DNA from: Moniliella sp. 'wahieum'
Lineage: Eukaryota; Basidiomycota; Moniliellomycetes; Moniliellales; Moniliellaceae
Reading direction: 5' to 3'
NCBI GenBank assembly: GCA_003971905.1
Contig: RSEE01000120.1
Span: forward strand, 124,001 to 188,000
Length of the DNA stretch: 64,000 bases
Shown: positions 32,353-43,766 of the stretch, piece by piece
Position numbering within the stretch: the first letter of the stretch is position 1
How the letters are laid out: each line of letters begins with the position of its first letter
The notes under the pieces: model-generated
Seen by the model: the letters and a program-made list of their open reading frames with translations, nothing else
Database searches by the model: none
Told to the model about the DNA's origin: nothing
Translations under genes and position numbers: made by a program

Positions 32353-34625
32353 TCATGGCGGGCGCGGGCGCGGGTGCGGGGAAGCGTGCGTCGCATCCCC
32401 ATCCCCATCCCTATCCCCATCCCCACTCCCACTCCCATCCCCACTCCCATTTCTAATCCCATTGGCATGGGCATTAGGATGCGCCGCGGAAGAGGGGGTG
32501 GTGCCACAGCGCTGCCCGCCACAGCTCCGGGGCGATCCGAGCAAGCCCGCCGGGACAGCCGCCGTGGCTCCGCACACCGTCCCGCTCGCTATCGTCCCAC
32601 CTGGTACAGACCACCCACAGACCCACTCACAGACCCACCCACAGACCCGCCCGGGCAGGGGGCAAGCGCGACGGGGGAGATCTTCGTCTCCCGTCGTAGG
32701 GGCGGACGAGGCGGGGGAATAGGTAGGACTGCCAGCGCCCTGCTGCGCATGCGCTGCGTGGATCGGTGGCGAGCCCATCGACGATGGGTCAGATAGGCTC
32801 CCGGGTGACCGTTGCCCGCCATGGGACGAGGACGAACCCCCCCAGGCTAAGGAGGGTACAGGAGAGCAGTTGGGCGTGCAGATGGTCGGGTGGACCGTGC
32901 TGGGTCCGGTGCTGGGTCCGGTGCTGGGCCCGGTGGTGGGTTCGGTGGTGGGTTCGGTGGAGGTACCCTTTTGCTTGGCGGGGATCACTTTACGTTTCTT
33001 GTGAACCCGGATGGTCGCGATGGGCGGATGGCGGTGGGACTTGGACTTGGACTTGGAGGAGCGGGAAGGCGGGTGGGAAGAACCGAAAAAGTTGAGCACA
33101 GTCGGGGCCGATGGGCGGCTCGGTTGGCGGCTCGGTCGGCCGAGGCGCAGGCGCAGGCGGAGGTGCACCAGCGAGGGACGAGGGTAATGGCGGTGGTGGT
33201 CGTGCGGCGGGGCGAGGGAGTAGACGCAGGTGGACGAGAAAGAGAAGTAGGAAGAGGTGGAGGAAGAGGTGGTGGAGGAGGAGGTGGAAGAGGGGCAACC
33301 GAGGTGGTGAACGCGGCGCCTTCAAACGTATTTTTCGCAGGGGGGTTCCAACGATCCAAAAAGGGGATTGAAGGATCACCAATGGGCTTGACAGGCATCG
33401 CGCGCACTGAACTAGCCACACGCACACCTTGCCCCGCACGGTGCAGGATCTTGGCGCCTTTGCTCGCCCCGCCACCGCCACCGGTACTCATACCGGTACC
33501 TCCACTGGCACTGGCACTGGACCCACCTCGACGGCCACGGCGCACGGGCGCATGCTCCGTGATGACCATCTTGCGTGACAGACGCTGTGCCTGCGCTTGC
33601 GCATACCGCGCCTTGAGCTTCGATCCCAGCTGGTCCAGTTCCCGCTCCCGCGCTTCCACGCATATCTGCCACAGACGCCCAGTCAGCCCCACGTACGCCA
33701 CCACGCACAACGAATAACGAATAACGACCGACGAGGCAGGACGTACCGCGTACTGTTTTCGCCAACTCGACGGGTCCGGCACTTCGCCCCGCTCGTACGC
33801 TTTGCGGTACTGCCCGAATTCTGTAAGCACATGTCGTTTCCAAATATCTGCGCAGGGAGGGGGGAAACGGTCAGGGAGTTAGTGGTTAGTTCGCCATGGA
33901 CATGGGCATGGCATCCATGGGTATCCATGGGCATGACATCCATGGGGGTAGCATCGTGCGAGGCGAGCACGAGCATCGACGTACAATCAGTCTGAGAAAG
34001 CAGGTGCGGACTCGCAGTTTCGATCTGGTGCAGCTTATCGGGCCGCATCACTTCCAGCACATCTTGTACCAGCGCAAATGGCATATCGCCCACGTCCTCG
34101 ATCGCTACCACGAAACCAGTCAGTATCACCATGCCCGCCCAGCAGCGCGAAAAACCAATGAAGAGTAGGGAAGTAGAAGCAGGTCCAACGGAACGTACCT
34201 GCGACGTTGCGGAACAGGACTGCACACAGCCAACCAACACCAATACCAACACCAGGCACACAGAGCACACAGAACACAGAACACACAGAACACAGAACAC
34301 ACAGAACACAGAACACACAGAACACAGAACACACAGAACACAGACACACAGAACACAGAACACGCGTCAGAACAACACTCAACACCCCACATTCGACGGA
34401 CTGATCCACCAAGAACCAACGTACTCCGTCGACACACTTCCTTGAGCGACGGCAGGCGGCGCGTACGCCGATCGCCCTCCCCGAAGGAAGACGCACGCCC
34501 TCGGGCGCAGGACGCAGCTCAAACGCCTCCTCGTCCACACCCACACCCACATCCTCGTCCTCGTCCGCAGCGCCCCGAGCACCCATCATGGCCTCGGGCT
34601 CGGGGGACTTGAGCCAGTCCTTCAT
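32353..34625 (-). CDS. elongin A (RNA polymerase II elongation factor SIII subunit A)
   Basis: Subunit of the elongin complex, acting with elongin C on RNA polymerase II. ATG 34625 gives MKDWLKSPEPEAMM and an acidic stretch. The elongin A block is spread over exons. PSLKEVCRR ends exon 1, a tiny exon holds VLFRNVA (about 34200-34224), then comes AIEDVGDMPFALVQDVLEVM, followed by DKLHQIETASPHLLSQTD near 34000-34110. After another intron comes the segment LTEFGQYRKAYERGEV, then PDPSSWRKQYA. Next is a helical basic stretch (EARERELDQLGSKLKARYAQ), a Pro-rich region and RVHKKRKVIP, a likely nuclear signal. The family motif IEDVGD...F.LL is well matched. The first intron carries a CACAGAACACAGAA minisatellite. 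The C-terminal 250 residues are low complexity, and the stop at 32353 is tentative. Confidence 0.75.
34255..34372. repeat. minisatellite of ACACAGAACACAGA units inside an elongin A intron
   Basis: About 115 bp of alternating CACAGAA and CACACAGAA units on the plus strand, within the first intron of the elongin A gene (intron about 34225-34426). Confidence 0.85.
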
Positions 34626-36379
34626 CGGTCAGGCGTCCGGGCGGAAAGGCAGGCAGCATGCACGTTCCTGCCACCAGGAGCAAGATCACAAGAGGCAGAG
34701 CCGACGGCGCGAAACCAAGCGATGGTGGTGGTGGTGGTGTGGTGGTCCAGCTCTCGCGGTGGCGGCGGCGGTGGAGTCTACACACCCACACTCCCTCCCC
34801 CCCAGCATCGAGCATCGAGCATCAGACATCGGCTTGGGCGGAATTCGCTGGCGGAGTTGCGGTTTTCGCCTTATCGATTATCGGTTGTCCTCTGATCGAT
34901 CGCCCGGTGTATCTCCCCACCACCACCACCACCGTCAGCCTCAGCATCAGCATCAGGATCAGATCAGCATCAGTTTCCCACCGGCACTCATCTGCGGCGG
35001 GGCATGCCAATCCCCCATCGGCGTCGCGCCCACGACCGCACCTGGTGGTTTCGACCCCCAGACCGAGAGGCATGAGTACTAGTCTCGGCACCCTCCAATC
35101 TGTCTTATTGGTTTGTGCGTCTCGGTGCGGCCGCCCCCATGCTTCTCATGGGTCGTAGCGTACCCTGCATCGTACTGAGCCTGCCGCACTGGCGCGTGAT
35201 AAGGTCCCCATGGCACGCGCGTAAATTGATCTGGGCGCCATTGCGTACGGCGCATTGGACTGGTTTGCCAGTAGTAATACTATAATAGGTGTGTGTCGAC
35301 GGGCATTTAATGCTCACTGTAGTACTACGTCCGTACCACACCTGTCGTCCGCGTCCAACGGCGTGCCTGCTCCAACGGGGTATTTGCCCTTTGGGAAGGG
35401 GCGGAGGAAGGCCCACCTTCTCGTCCGGCTGGGTTCAACCTGGCCTGGAACGGTGAGCGCTGAGGGCTGAGGGTTGAGCAGGCAAACCTGGACCTGATAC
35501 GTGGAACTTAGTTAATATCGTTCTTTGATGCTAGAGGGAAACCGGTTCCTTTTGTTCCCTTCACGGGCTGGAATACTTGCCCATCGTCGTCATCCTCCTG
35601 CACCTCTGCCCAGTTCAGACCCCCGCGACGTTGAGGCCCGAGGGTAACCGTCTGGTAAGTACGCCTTGTTCTTGTGGTGCTCTGTCCCGCGGCTCAGATC
35701 GTGATCACTGGTGTGCCAATTCGGACTCGGGGGGGTTGGCCGTGTTCGATCTGATCCGTTCCTTATCCTCTCCATATGGTCTCTTCTCGTCGCCTCCTAG
35801 CTCGCTGGGAGACACGTCCACAGGGCGACGCTCACACCCATCAGTTCCCGCAACGACTGAAGATCATCGTATCCGCGCCGACGGATGTTACCCAGTCCTA
35901 GTAGATACTACCGATGACCAGATGGCCTCACAGATAGATATCCATTGTATGATCTCTGGCCACGACAGTCGTCGCCCCCGATCAGTTGGCCACCCCCGTT
36001 TCATTCATCATTCTTTTTCACCTCCACGGTCTCATCTGCAACTACTAAAGCAGTAGTGTGCGCATTAGCTTGTTGTGTCCATTGGTTTCCTCGCCTTTGG
36101 CGCACGCGAGTACTAGTCCAATTACGGTCGATGCCCTTTGGCTACCATCCCACTTGTACACATCCGCCCGACACGCAGAATGTGCGGATGAGCGTCGCAT
36201 GGAAGGCGAAAGTTATATACAAGTGCGCCTGACGTAAGCATCCTAGAAGGCACAGGGCGGCGCCCCACCAGCCACTCCACCACGCCTCGCCTCGCCTGGC
36301 TTGCGACCACCGTGCGCGCGACTCCATCGCCACCGCCATTGAGATTCCCACCACCACCACCTCCCCCTCCCCCTCCGCC
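34626..36379. other. intergenic, nothing recognised
   Basis: About 1.75 kb between divergent elongin A and the PEHE-like gene. It contains CAC/CAT microsatellite patches (34915-34970) and several short frames without domain features. No tRNA was found. The 36.25-36.38 kb part is pyrimidine-rich and is likely the promoter of the next gene. Confidence 0.45.
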
Positions 36380-39107
36380 ATGGCCGCCCCCAAGCGCATC
36401 CAGCCCATCCGCGTCCGCCGCTCCCTGCCCGCCGCCGCCGGCGACGATGCGGCGGTGCTCAGCGCCTTTGCGCCCGACGACCGTCTCGTCGCCCGCGTGC
36501 TTCCCGTCGTGCTCACCGACGACCCCGTCCTGTCCGGCCACGCCGAGCCCCTTGTGCCCCCGCGCCGTACGCGCATGCGCACCCGTCCGCCCCACCCTCT
36601 GCTCCCTCTGCTCCCTCCGCTGCTTCCGCTGCCTCGTCGCCCCCATCCCTGTCCCCGACTGTGGCGTGTACGACCCGGGGCTTGTGCCGCGCCCGCGCTT
36701 CTCGGGCCTGCCCGACCCCGCCGCCATCGAGGACACGTCTGACGACGCATTCGAACGCCGCCACTTTAAACTCGAGCGGTCCGAGAAGCGGTTGCGGCGT
36801 CTGGAGATTGACCGTGTGCGCGCGGACCGTGCGTTGCTCGCGACGCGCATCGAGCAGATGCGCGACACACCGCTCAGCGCGCTCCTCCCCTCCCTCGAAG
36901 CAAGGTGGGAACACGAAACTCAGACGCTGGTCCTGTTTGGTCTGATTGCGCCTCGGTCCTCGTCTCCGTTGCCGCGCCCGTCGCTCGACCCGTCCGATCC
37001 GGCTACGGCTACGGAGCTTACCACCCTCAAGGCGGACATGTTGCGCCAGGCTGAGCACGCGCTCGAGCGCCACGATGCCTTGCTTGCCGTCCCGCCACCC
37101 GTGATGGGCAAGACGGTGGAGGAGGACCCTGTGGCGCGCAAACGTCCCCCCCGGGTTTGACGCGCCAAGCACGCGCTCAACGGATTCGCGTAGCCCTCTC
37201 GGCCCCACGTAAGGGCGCCAGTCGTGCCCCCTCGCACGTCGCCCGCCAACGCGCCGTCGCCTCTGTCCGCTCGGCGCGCGCGCGAACGCGAAAGGCAACG
37301 CCAGCGCGTCCATATCTCGGGCCGCACACAGCTCGGGTCCCGGACCGACGCAGCAGGCAAAGTCGAGATCATCTACCAGGAACAGGGCGCTCCTAATATC
37401 CATGCACGTACCTCCGGAGGCCGCTTTGCTGCCAAACCCAAACCAATCCGACCCTGACGCCAACAAGGACCCCAAGTCCACTGCTGCTGCCGCCCAAAGG
37501 CTTCGCCCTAAACCCGACCCGGACGATATCCAGACCAACCCAACCGTTTTAACCGCCACCTCTTCCTCCCTCGCCGCCGCTGCTGTGCCGTCGCGTCCGT
37601 CGCGCAAGAAACTGACTACGACGCGCAAAACGCTTGCGACGGGCAAGCGCGTCGCAAGCACCACCTTGTCCACCACCACCCACCACCACCGCGTCACGCG
37701 CAAGGGCCAAGGGTAAAGCCAGTCGCGCCGAAGCCCAGGCACGCCGTGCGCGCGCACGCGCCGCAGCTCACGCTGCCGTAGCCGCCGCGCACAACCCCGT
37801 GTCGGACGAGATGAAACGGGCCGCTGAGGCAGCGGCCGCCACGGCAGCACTTAAAGCTGCAGAGTTCGTGCGCAGGCTCAAACCCTCGGCCAAAGACGTA
37901 CCGCCGCAGCTACAGCTGCTGCTGCTGCACGCGCTGCTCTTCGTCGTGAGTTGGGCCTTAAGCCGGGACAGACATCCCCCCGACTTGTTGGCTGCTCGGT
38001 TGAAGGCTGTACGCGCTTCGGTCTCTGCTGCCTCGGCTGCCACGCGCCCTGGTCAACCCAGAGTCTCGTTCGATGCCAAGGTCCAGACTTTGGCTAAGAA
38101 AGCGTCGGCGTCGGCGTCGGCTGGCGCGTCGGCAGCGGCAGGCACGTCGGCGTCGGCCTCGGTGTCCCCGGCCCCACGCCCACGCACAAGCGCCGTCACG
38201 CTCCGCCAGCGCAGCCGCGTGCGTTACGCCGAGCAATCCGATTCGGACGTGGACATGGACTTGGACACGGGCTCGGGCGCACCGTCGGAGGAGGAAGCAC
38301 CGCACAGGTACCGTCGTCCTTACTTCCGCTCGTCGCGGATCCCACCCCCCCCTTCCGCCCAGGTGGGCGCGGAACCCGAAGCAGAGGTGCCGCTCACTAC
38401 ACCCTCTGGTCGTCCTGTCCGCGCTGCGGCGCGTAAAAGTCTCCCCGAGATCACCGTACGTTCTGCCGGTTCGAGGACACGCGGTGCACCTTCCACTTCC
38501 ACCTCTGCATCTGCATCTACCTCTACACGCGCGGCTACTCGACGTACGCGTCACTCGGACCCTGCGCCCAGCGCTCCTGCTACCGGTCGGCGTCGGCGTC
38601 GGCGTCAGCTACGCCGCCCACGCGCAGAGTCAAGATTACCCTCCGCCGCGGGCGGGACGAGGCTGGACGCGATCCCACTCCCTCGACTGCTGGTTTGGCC
38701 CAAGGCCCAACCCCGGGCTCTGCCCCCACCCACGTCAACTCGATGTCGATGTCGATTCCCACTCTCACACCGCCCCCGTCGCCGGTCACGCGGCGGACTC
38801 AGTCGTACCGCCCCCCGGGTCTGGGTCTGCTTCTGGGTCTGGGTCTGGGTCTGGGTCTGGGTCTGCTTCTGGGCAGGGCCACAGCGCCTCGGACCCAGCG
38901 GGCGAACCGGGAGACAAGGGGGAGAAGGGCCAGAAGGTGGGATCCGCTTCGGGGTCGGGGTCGGGCGGGAAACGAGCTGGGCGAACGTCCCACCCCCACC
39001 CTGCGTACACCCCCGCGGCCATCAGCGAAGATGAGGCGATGCGGATGTTGCAGGCTGCTTTGGCTGATGACCCCGATGCGCTCGACTTGCTCGGTGGGCG
39101 TGTGTAA
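36380..39107 (+). CDS. PEHE/SAS4-like basic chromatin protein
   Basis: Probably a subunit of a histone acetyltransferase complex; this rests on one region. ATG 36380 gives MAAPKRIQPIRVRRSLPAAAG. Near 36650-36880 comes VYDPGLVPRPRFSGLPD and then IEDTSDDAFERRHFKLE, followed by RSEKRLRRLEIDRVRADRAL. This resembles the MSL1/KANSL1 PEHE and yeast Sas4 pattern (acidic SD, RH, E-K-R, then R-R-E.D..R). The rest, about 700 residues, is highly basic and Ala/Ser/Arg-rich, with repeated SASA runs, an acidic DSDVDMDLD patch near 38245 and the C-terminus EDEAMRMLQAALADDPDALD, stopping at 39107. Frame changes are frequent. The middle contains a hydrophobic Leu-rich stretch of unclear meaning. Another chromatin or nuclear protein is possible. 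Confidence 0.5.
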
Positions 39108-40325
39108 AGTCGTGATGTACACTTGGGCAGGTGCCGCACGAGTATGGGATTTGGGTTGTGGTTGTGGTTTGGGTCTGGTTCCCTCTTTCCATGGCGCATT
39201 GAATCCCATGGTTTCCCCCGGTGTTTCTTCGGTCCTATGTGCTGCTGGTTGGTGGTTGGTTGGGCCGGTCAGGACAGTGGCAGGGAACTAGGCTAAGACA
39301 GGAAGTACTAAGGTCCTCGTAGGTCTGCTGGCATGCACGGCCTGGACAGGACAGGACAGGACAGCGCAGCGCAGAACAGCACAGACGAACCATAGCGTGC
39401 AGAGCACATCCATTGCATGTAGTAGAACTATTAACTCATCGTATAGTACGCTCCGTCTGTCCGTCGGTCCGTCGGCCTGTCGGTCTGTGGGTGTTGGTCG
39501 GTCGGTCGGTCGGATGGTGCATCGCAGCCTGAGATGTTAAGCCGTCGGAGCGGCGTGCTAAAGGCTACTAACCGAGAGGTCTGTGGGTACCGAGAGTACC
39601 GAGTACCGAGTACCGAGTATACTGACCAGTTCCGATTCGTATCCCGATTCTTATGGGGCTACTACTACTAGTTTCGCACACTTTGCCAATCGCATCCCAT
39701 CGCACATGAGCGCGCTTCGCCCCGGCACCCCCCAAAGCGAGAGTCGAGCGAGGGAGGCACGCGTGGCCGGCGCGCGTGGGGTTCGGCCATGGACCACTAC
39801 TGCTACCCACGACTCACAACCGAGATGGAAACTAAATGGGTGGCAAGTAGTTAGGTCTCACCACTGCAGTTGTGAACTGTGAGCTGTGAGCTGTGAGCTG
39901 CGGTGTTAGGGCGTCCGGGCTGCTTAATGATCCGAGCGGCCGTCGAGAGAACCAAGCGAGAGAAAGAGAAAGAGAAAGAGAAAGAGAGTTACATTGCACC
40001 TCCGCCCCCCACACACCCCTTCCCTGTCCCTGTCGACGGCCATATAATCCGGCTTGTTGGGTACCTCGTTCCTTCATGTGCCAGAACCCGTACGCCCCTG
40101 CCCCCGACAATACACGCTACACGCTACACAGTACACGCTACACAGTACACGCTACACGCTACACAACCCCTCACTCCGAACCCGCACCCCAACCCTGGCC
40201 TTGTACCTTGTGGAAACCAAATCCAATCGCACCGCCCCAAGGACAGAGTACAAAGTACAAGCGCAAGTACAGGCACAAGCACAAGTACAGGCACTTGCAG
40301 TGCTCAACGACGCACTACGCCTGCT
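39108..40325. other. intergenic, with short tandem repeats
   Basis: About 1.2 kb between the convergent PEHE-like and Dcp2 genes. It has GGTCGGTC repeats near 39455-39515, GAGTACC repeats near 39585-39618, AGAGAA repeats (39957-39990) and an ACGCTACACAGTAC array (40111-40165). No gene recognised. Confidence 0.5.
40111..40165 (+). repeat. short tandem array of TACACGCTACACAG-like units
   Basis: Four to five imperfect copies built from ACGCTACAC and AGTACACGCTAC units, just 3' of the Dcp2 gene. Confidence 0.75.
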
Positions 40326-42357
40326 TCACCGCCGCGGGCCCAGCAGGCCCAACAACGCTTCTTGCTGGCTCGTCTCGTGCGTGGAAGCTGCAGACACAGG
40401 CCCAGACACAGGCCCAGACACAGACATAGACACAGGCGCAGGCGCACCAGCAGCAGACCCCGGTGCCGACTGGAGCAGGTTCAACAGAGCCCGACTCTGG
40501 TCCACCGAGGCACCACCACTGGACCCTACCATACCCACGCCTTGGCCCTGCCCAGGTAGTTGACCAGGTACCTGTCCAGGCACCTGCGGGAACTGCGGGA
40601 ACTGCCCAGGAACTGCCCAGGGAACTGCGACGGGAACTGCCCAGGGAACTGCGACGGGTACGGCGTAGAGAATTGCCCGGGCACCGAACCCGAACCCGAA
40701 GTCGATACCGGTACCGGTACCGAAGGCGACGGAGCGTGCGGACCCGTCGTCGGCGGTGACAAGATGCCCAACAAGGCTTGTGCCTGCGTCGGAGCCTGCG
40801 TCGCCTGGGGTGCAGCCTGGGGGGCGTTCTGGGGGGCGGTCTGGGGGGCGGTCTGGGGTGCAGCCTGGGGGCCGCAGTAGAGGGCAGAAGCAGGCCTAAC
40901 AATGTCTGGGTTTGCCCTTGCGGTTGCCCTTGCGGTTGCGTGGGCAGTTGTGGTGGCGGCTGCGCTGACGCTGGCTGTTGCACTTGTGGTTGCACTTGCA
41001 TTTGCGGGTACGGGTGCGCAGGCGGCTGGGCAGGGGGCGGAGGGTAGGCAGCATAGGCAGGGTAAACAGGGGGCGAAGCAGTGGTCGTAGGCGCACCCAG
41101 GTGCGAGGCTAATAGCGAAGGTGCAAGCGGGGGGAAAGGTGTCGCTGACGAGTACGGCGGGGGCGTAGACGTGATGTGGACGTGGGGAACGGCGGATCAG
41201 CGAGACAGGAAGCGGATGAGACGCCGTCGTCGACGTCGTCGACACGGGGATGCCCAGGAGGCTGTTCAGGAAGTCGTTGTCGGACGCTGGCGGGGTAGGG
41301 TCGGTGGGCGCGGATGCGGATGCGGGCGTGAGCGCGTCGGTGCTAGCAGTCGCGGTTGCAGTTGCAGTCGCGCCGTGTGTGTCGGGCGGGCGCAAGGGAT
41401 GCTCGCCACGGTGGGCGGCAATCCACGCGCGCAGCCGGTTGACAAACGGGGCGACTGGTAAAACTTTGTCCGTTCGTCGTCCGTTCTTCCCGAGCGGCGT
41501 TATTCTTGGACGTCGGCAGCGCCGTCGAGCGGCAACCAACCAATCTTGCTATCTCCTTGCGCGTCAGGTCTTGAACGGGAAACTTTCTTCCCACCTGGCG
41601 CAATGTACAGTCGGATCTTGTGGCCGTCCTTGAGATTGACGTCAAGGTAGTCGTCGTTGCTGCCGTCGGGACGGGTGGTAAGGTCCAGGATCGGAGCACA
41701 GTCGTACCCCGTCTCCTCGTGCACCTCACGCACCGCACACACAAGCTCCGCCTCGTCTTGGTTGATCTTCCCCTTGGGGAAGGTCCAGGTGGGCGACTTC
41801 CACCCTTGACCAGTAGGACCTGTTCGTGCCACACACGCACACACACACACACACAGGTCAATCGATCGGTCTCGCAGCAGCACGGCAGCACACCACGCAC
41901 CTTGTCCCACGTCTGGTTGAGCAGGATGGCACCGCACACGGGCACACGCAGTCTTACTTCATAAAGCTGTCGAACGCTGCGTTGAGGTCGCCGTGCTGGG
42001 CAGAGAGGTAGTTCTGGATCAGCGGCACGGCCTGGGCGGCGTGGTGAGCAGGTGGACAGAGAAGGTGCGCAGCTTCTTCGACGCCAGATGGGGGTTGATG
42101 GGCCGCACAAAGTCCTCGTAGAACCAGTGGCTAGGGAAGCACGTCAGCGGCGGGAAACCGGGGGGGTTAGGGTTAAGCTTTAAGGGGCTAAGGGACGTAC
42201 GCCTGCTCGCACTGGAAGTAGATGCGCTCGAGGCTGGCGAGCTCGCTGGCGGGGGTTGACGACGAAGCGCACGGCGAGGTCTTCGAGGATGCTCGAAGGA
42301 GAGCACGGCGAGGGGGCTGCTGGCGGTGGCCGGCGGGGGGCACGCGGCGGTGGCCAT
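40326..42357 (-). CDS. DCP2: mRNA-decapping enzyme Dcp2 (Nudix hydrolase)
   Basis: Catalytic subunit that removes the 5' cap in mRNA decay, in P-bodies. ATG 42357. The N-terminal regulatory domain reads SILEDLAVRFVVN, ELASLERIYFQCEQA, HWFYEDFVRPINPHL. The Nudix domain follows with VPVCGAILLNQTWDKV, GWKSPTWTFPKGKIN and the Nudix box G-x5-E-x7-REVHEETGY at about 41707-41776; both conserved catalytic glutamates are present. Box B is visible as IGWLPLDG. Introns are at 42131-42200 and 41820-41900, and a further one is likely near 41950. The long C-terminus is Gln/Ala/Pro-rich and carries several short leucine motifs (FLNSLLGI, ALLGIL, TLLGLL, ALLNLL, ALLGLLG) like those that bind Edc3. Stop at 40326 assumed. 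Several one-base shifts. Confidence 0.88.
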
Positions 42358-42683
42358 GGCGGGGGCGATGGTGGTGGTGGTGGGGGCTAACTTGAGGCGG
42401 AAGCAGCCGCCGACAGGAGCAGTGCGGGCAACCCTAGCGCCGCCCCCAACCCTACTGTAGGGAGGGGCGGTGTGATAGCACATCACACGTGACATGCCTG
42501 TGACACGCATGCTGAGGGTGTGCGTTGAAAGCCCACCGGCGCTTGGCGGGGTTAAGCCTCGGCCTTCGATCCGTGTCCCCTGCCCGAGGCTCAACAACCC
42601 CCCCAGCAGCCCCAGCCGCTTGCCCGCCATCCAGAAGCTCCTCCCCTCCACCACCACACCCCTCCCCGCTCGGCCATCCGCCC

Positions 42684-43527
42684 ATGTCTGCCTCGGTGCG
42701 TCGCCTCTTTGTCCCCGCGTCGCCGCTGACCCCCTAAACCCTTAACCCAGAACCCACCGTCGTCCACGTCCCCCACTCGCGCCAGGTCACCACCACTGCG
42801 CTCAGGCCTGGCGCAGTACCATGCCCACCTCGACCGCCCGCCGCGCACCGTGCGCGCCGAACGGGCGGCAAGCAGCTGGTCATCGTCTAACACCGTCATT
42901 CGCTCGCTGCTGTATGCGGCGCAGGAGGAACGGTGCTAGTACCGGGCATCTCGCCTGCGCTCGCAGCCGCCGGCCCTGCCGGCTTGGACGCTGCCATCGT
43001 CGCTGGCGGGCATGCGGGCGCGCACGCCTCCCCCCCATGTCCCTGTCATCTACTCGCCCAGTCTGCCGCTCTTGCTGCCCTCGGCACTGGGCTTCTCTCT
43101 CTGGGCCGCCCTGCGCCCCTCACGCGCGTCACCGCCCGCGCTCCCACGCGTGCGCCGCATCGACCGCGTCATGCTCCCCCTCTTCCAGCTGCATGCCGCC
43201 GAGGCACTCGCCATGTGGATCTACAACATCACTGTTCGCCGCGCATCCGTACGCATCGCCTCCCTCTGGGCCCTCAACCAGCTCATAATCGGCGTCCTGT
43301 CCTTCCCGGCGTACTGGAAACTCAACCCGCGCTCCTTGGCCCTCCGCCCGACACGCACCGCAACTAATAACGAGATCAAGCAACGTCCAACCCCAGCGCA
43401 GGCGAACAGAAGTCTTCCCGTCCACTTCTTTTCCTGTCTGCTTGTGTGTGTGTCTTTCTTTCTGTCTTCTCTGTGTGTGTCGGTCTGCGTTCTTTGTTTC
43501 CCCTTCTCCATCTCCCTCTCCTTCTGA
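42684..43527 (+). CDS. uncharacterised multi-pass membrane protein
   Basis: ATG 42684 gives MSASVRRLFVPASPLTP. After frame changes the reading continues through QYHAHLDRPPRTVRAE and SSNTVIRSLLYAAQEER to a better preserved stretch from about 43030. That stretch has hydrophobic segments SPSLPLLLPSALGFSLWAAL and LPLFQLHAAEALAMWIYNI, then RIASLWALNQLIIGVLSFP, with charged loops between them. I do not recognise the family. The terminal part after NPRSLALRP runs into CT/GT-rich sequence and may not be coding, so the true stop may lie near 43370. It is divergent from Dcp2, with CACGTG at 42486-42491 in the 330-bp spacer. Confidence 0.45.
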
Positions 43528-43766
43528 ACCTCTATCGCCATCGCCATCACGTGACCATGGCCATCGCCATGGCCTGGCCTGCCGCAGAGGTGTGGACAGG
43601 GTATACATAGTGGAGGAAGTGCCCGAGTACAGAGTACCAAGTGGAGCGAGCGCTAACGCTGAGATTGGCCCCGAGAGTTGAGAGTTGAGAGGTGAGAGTT
43701 GAGTTAAAAGTTGAGTGCAGAAGTGAGAAGTGAAAACTGCGAGTTGCTCAGCTCCATGACCCTTGC

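Noticed and set aside
34255-34372. Possible CRISPR-like array
   Set aside because: The units are contiguous without unique spacers, lie in a eukaryotic intron and form a simple minisatellite.
42725-42750. Telomere-like CCCTAAACCCTTAACCC
   Set aside because: Only about three irregular units, in the leader of a gene; not a tandem telomeric array.
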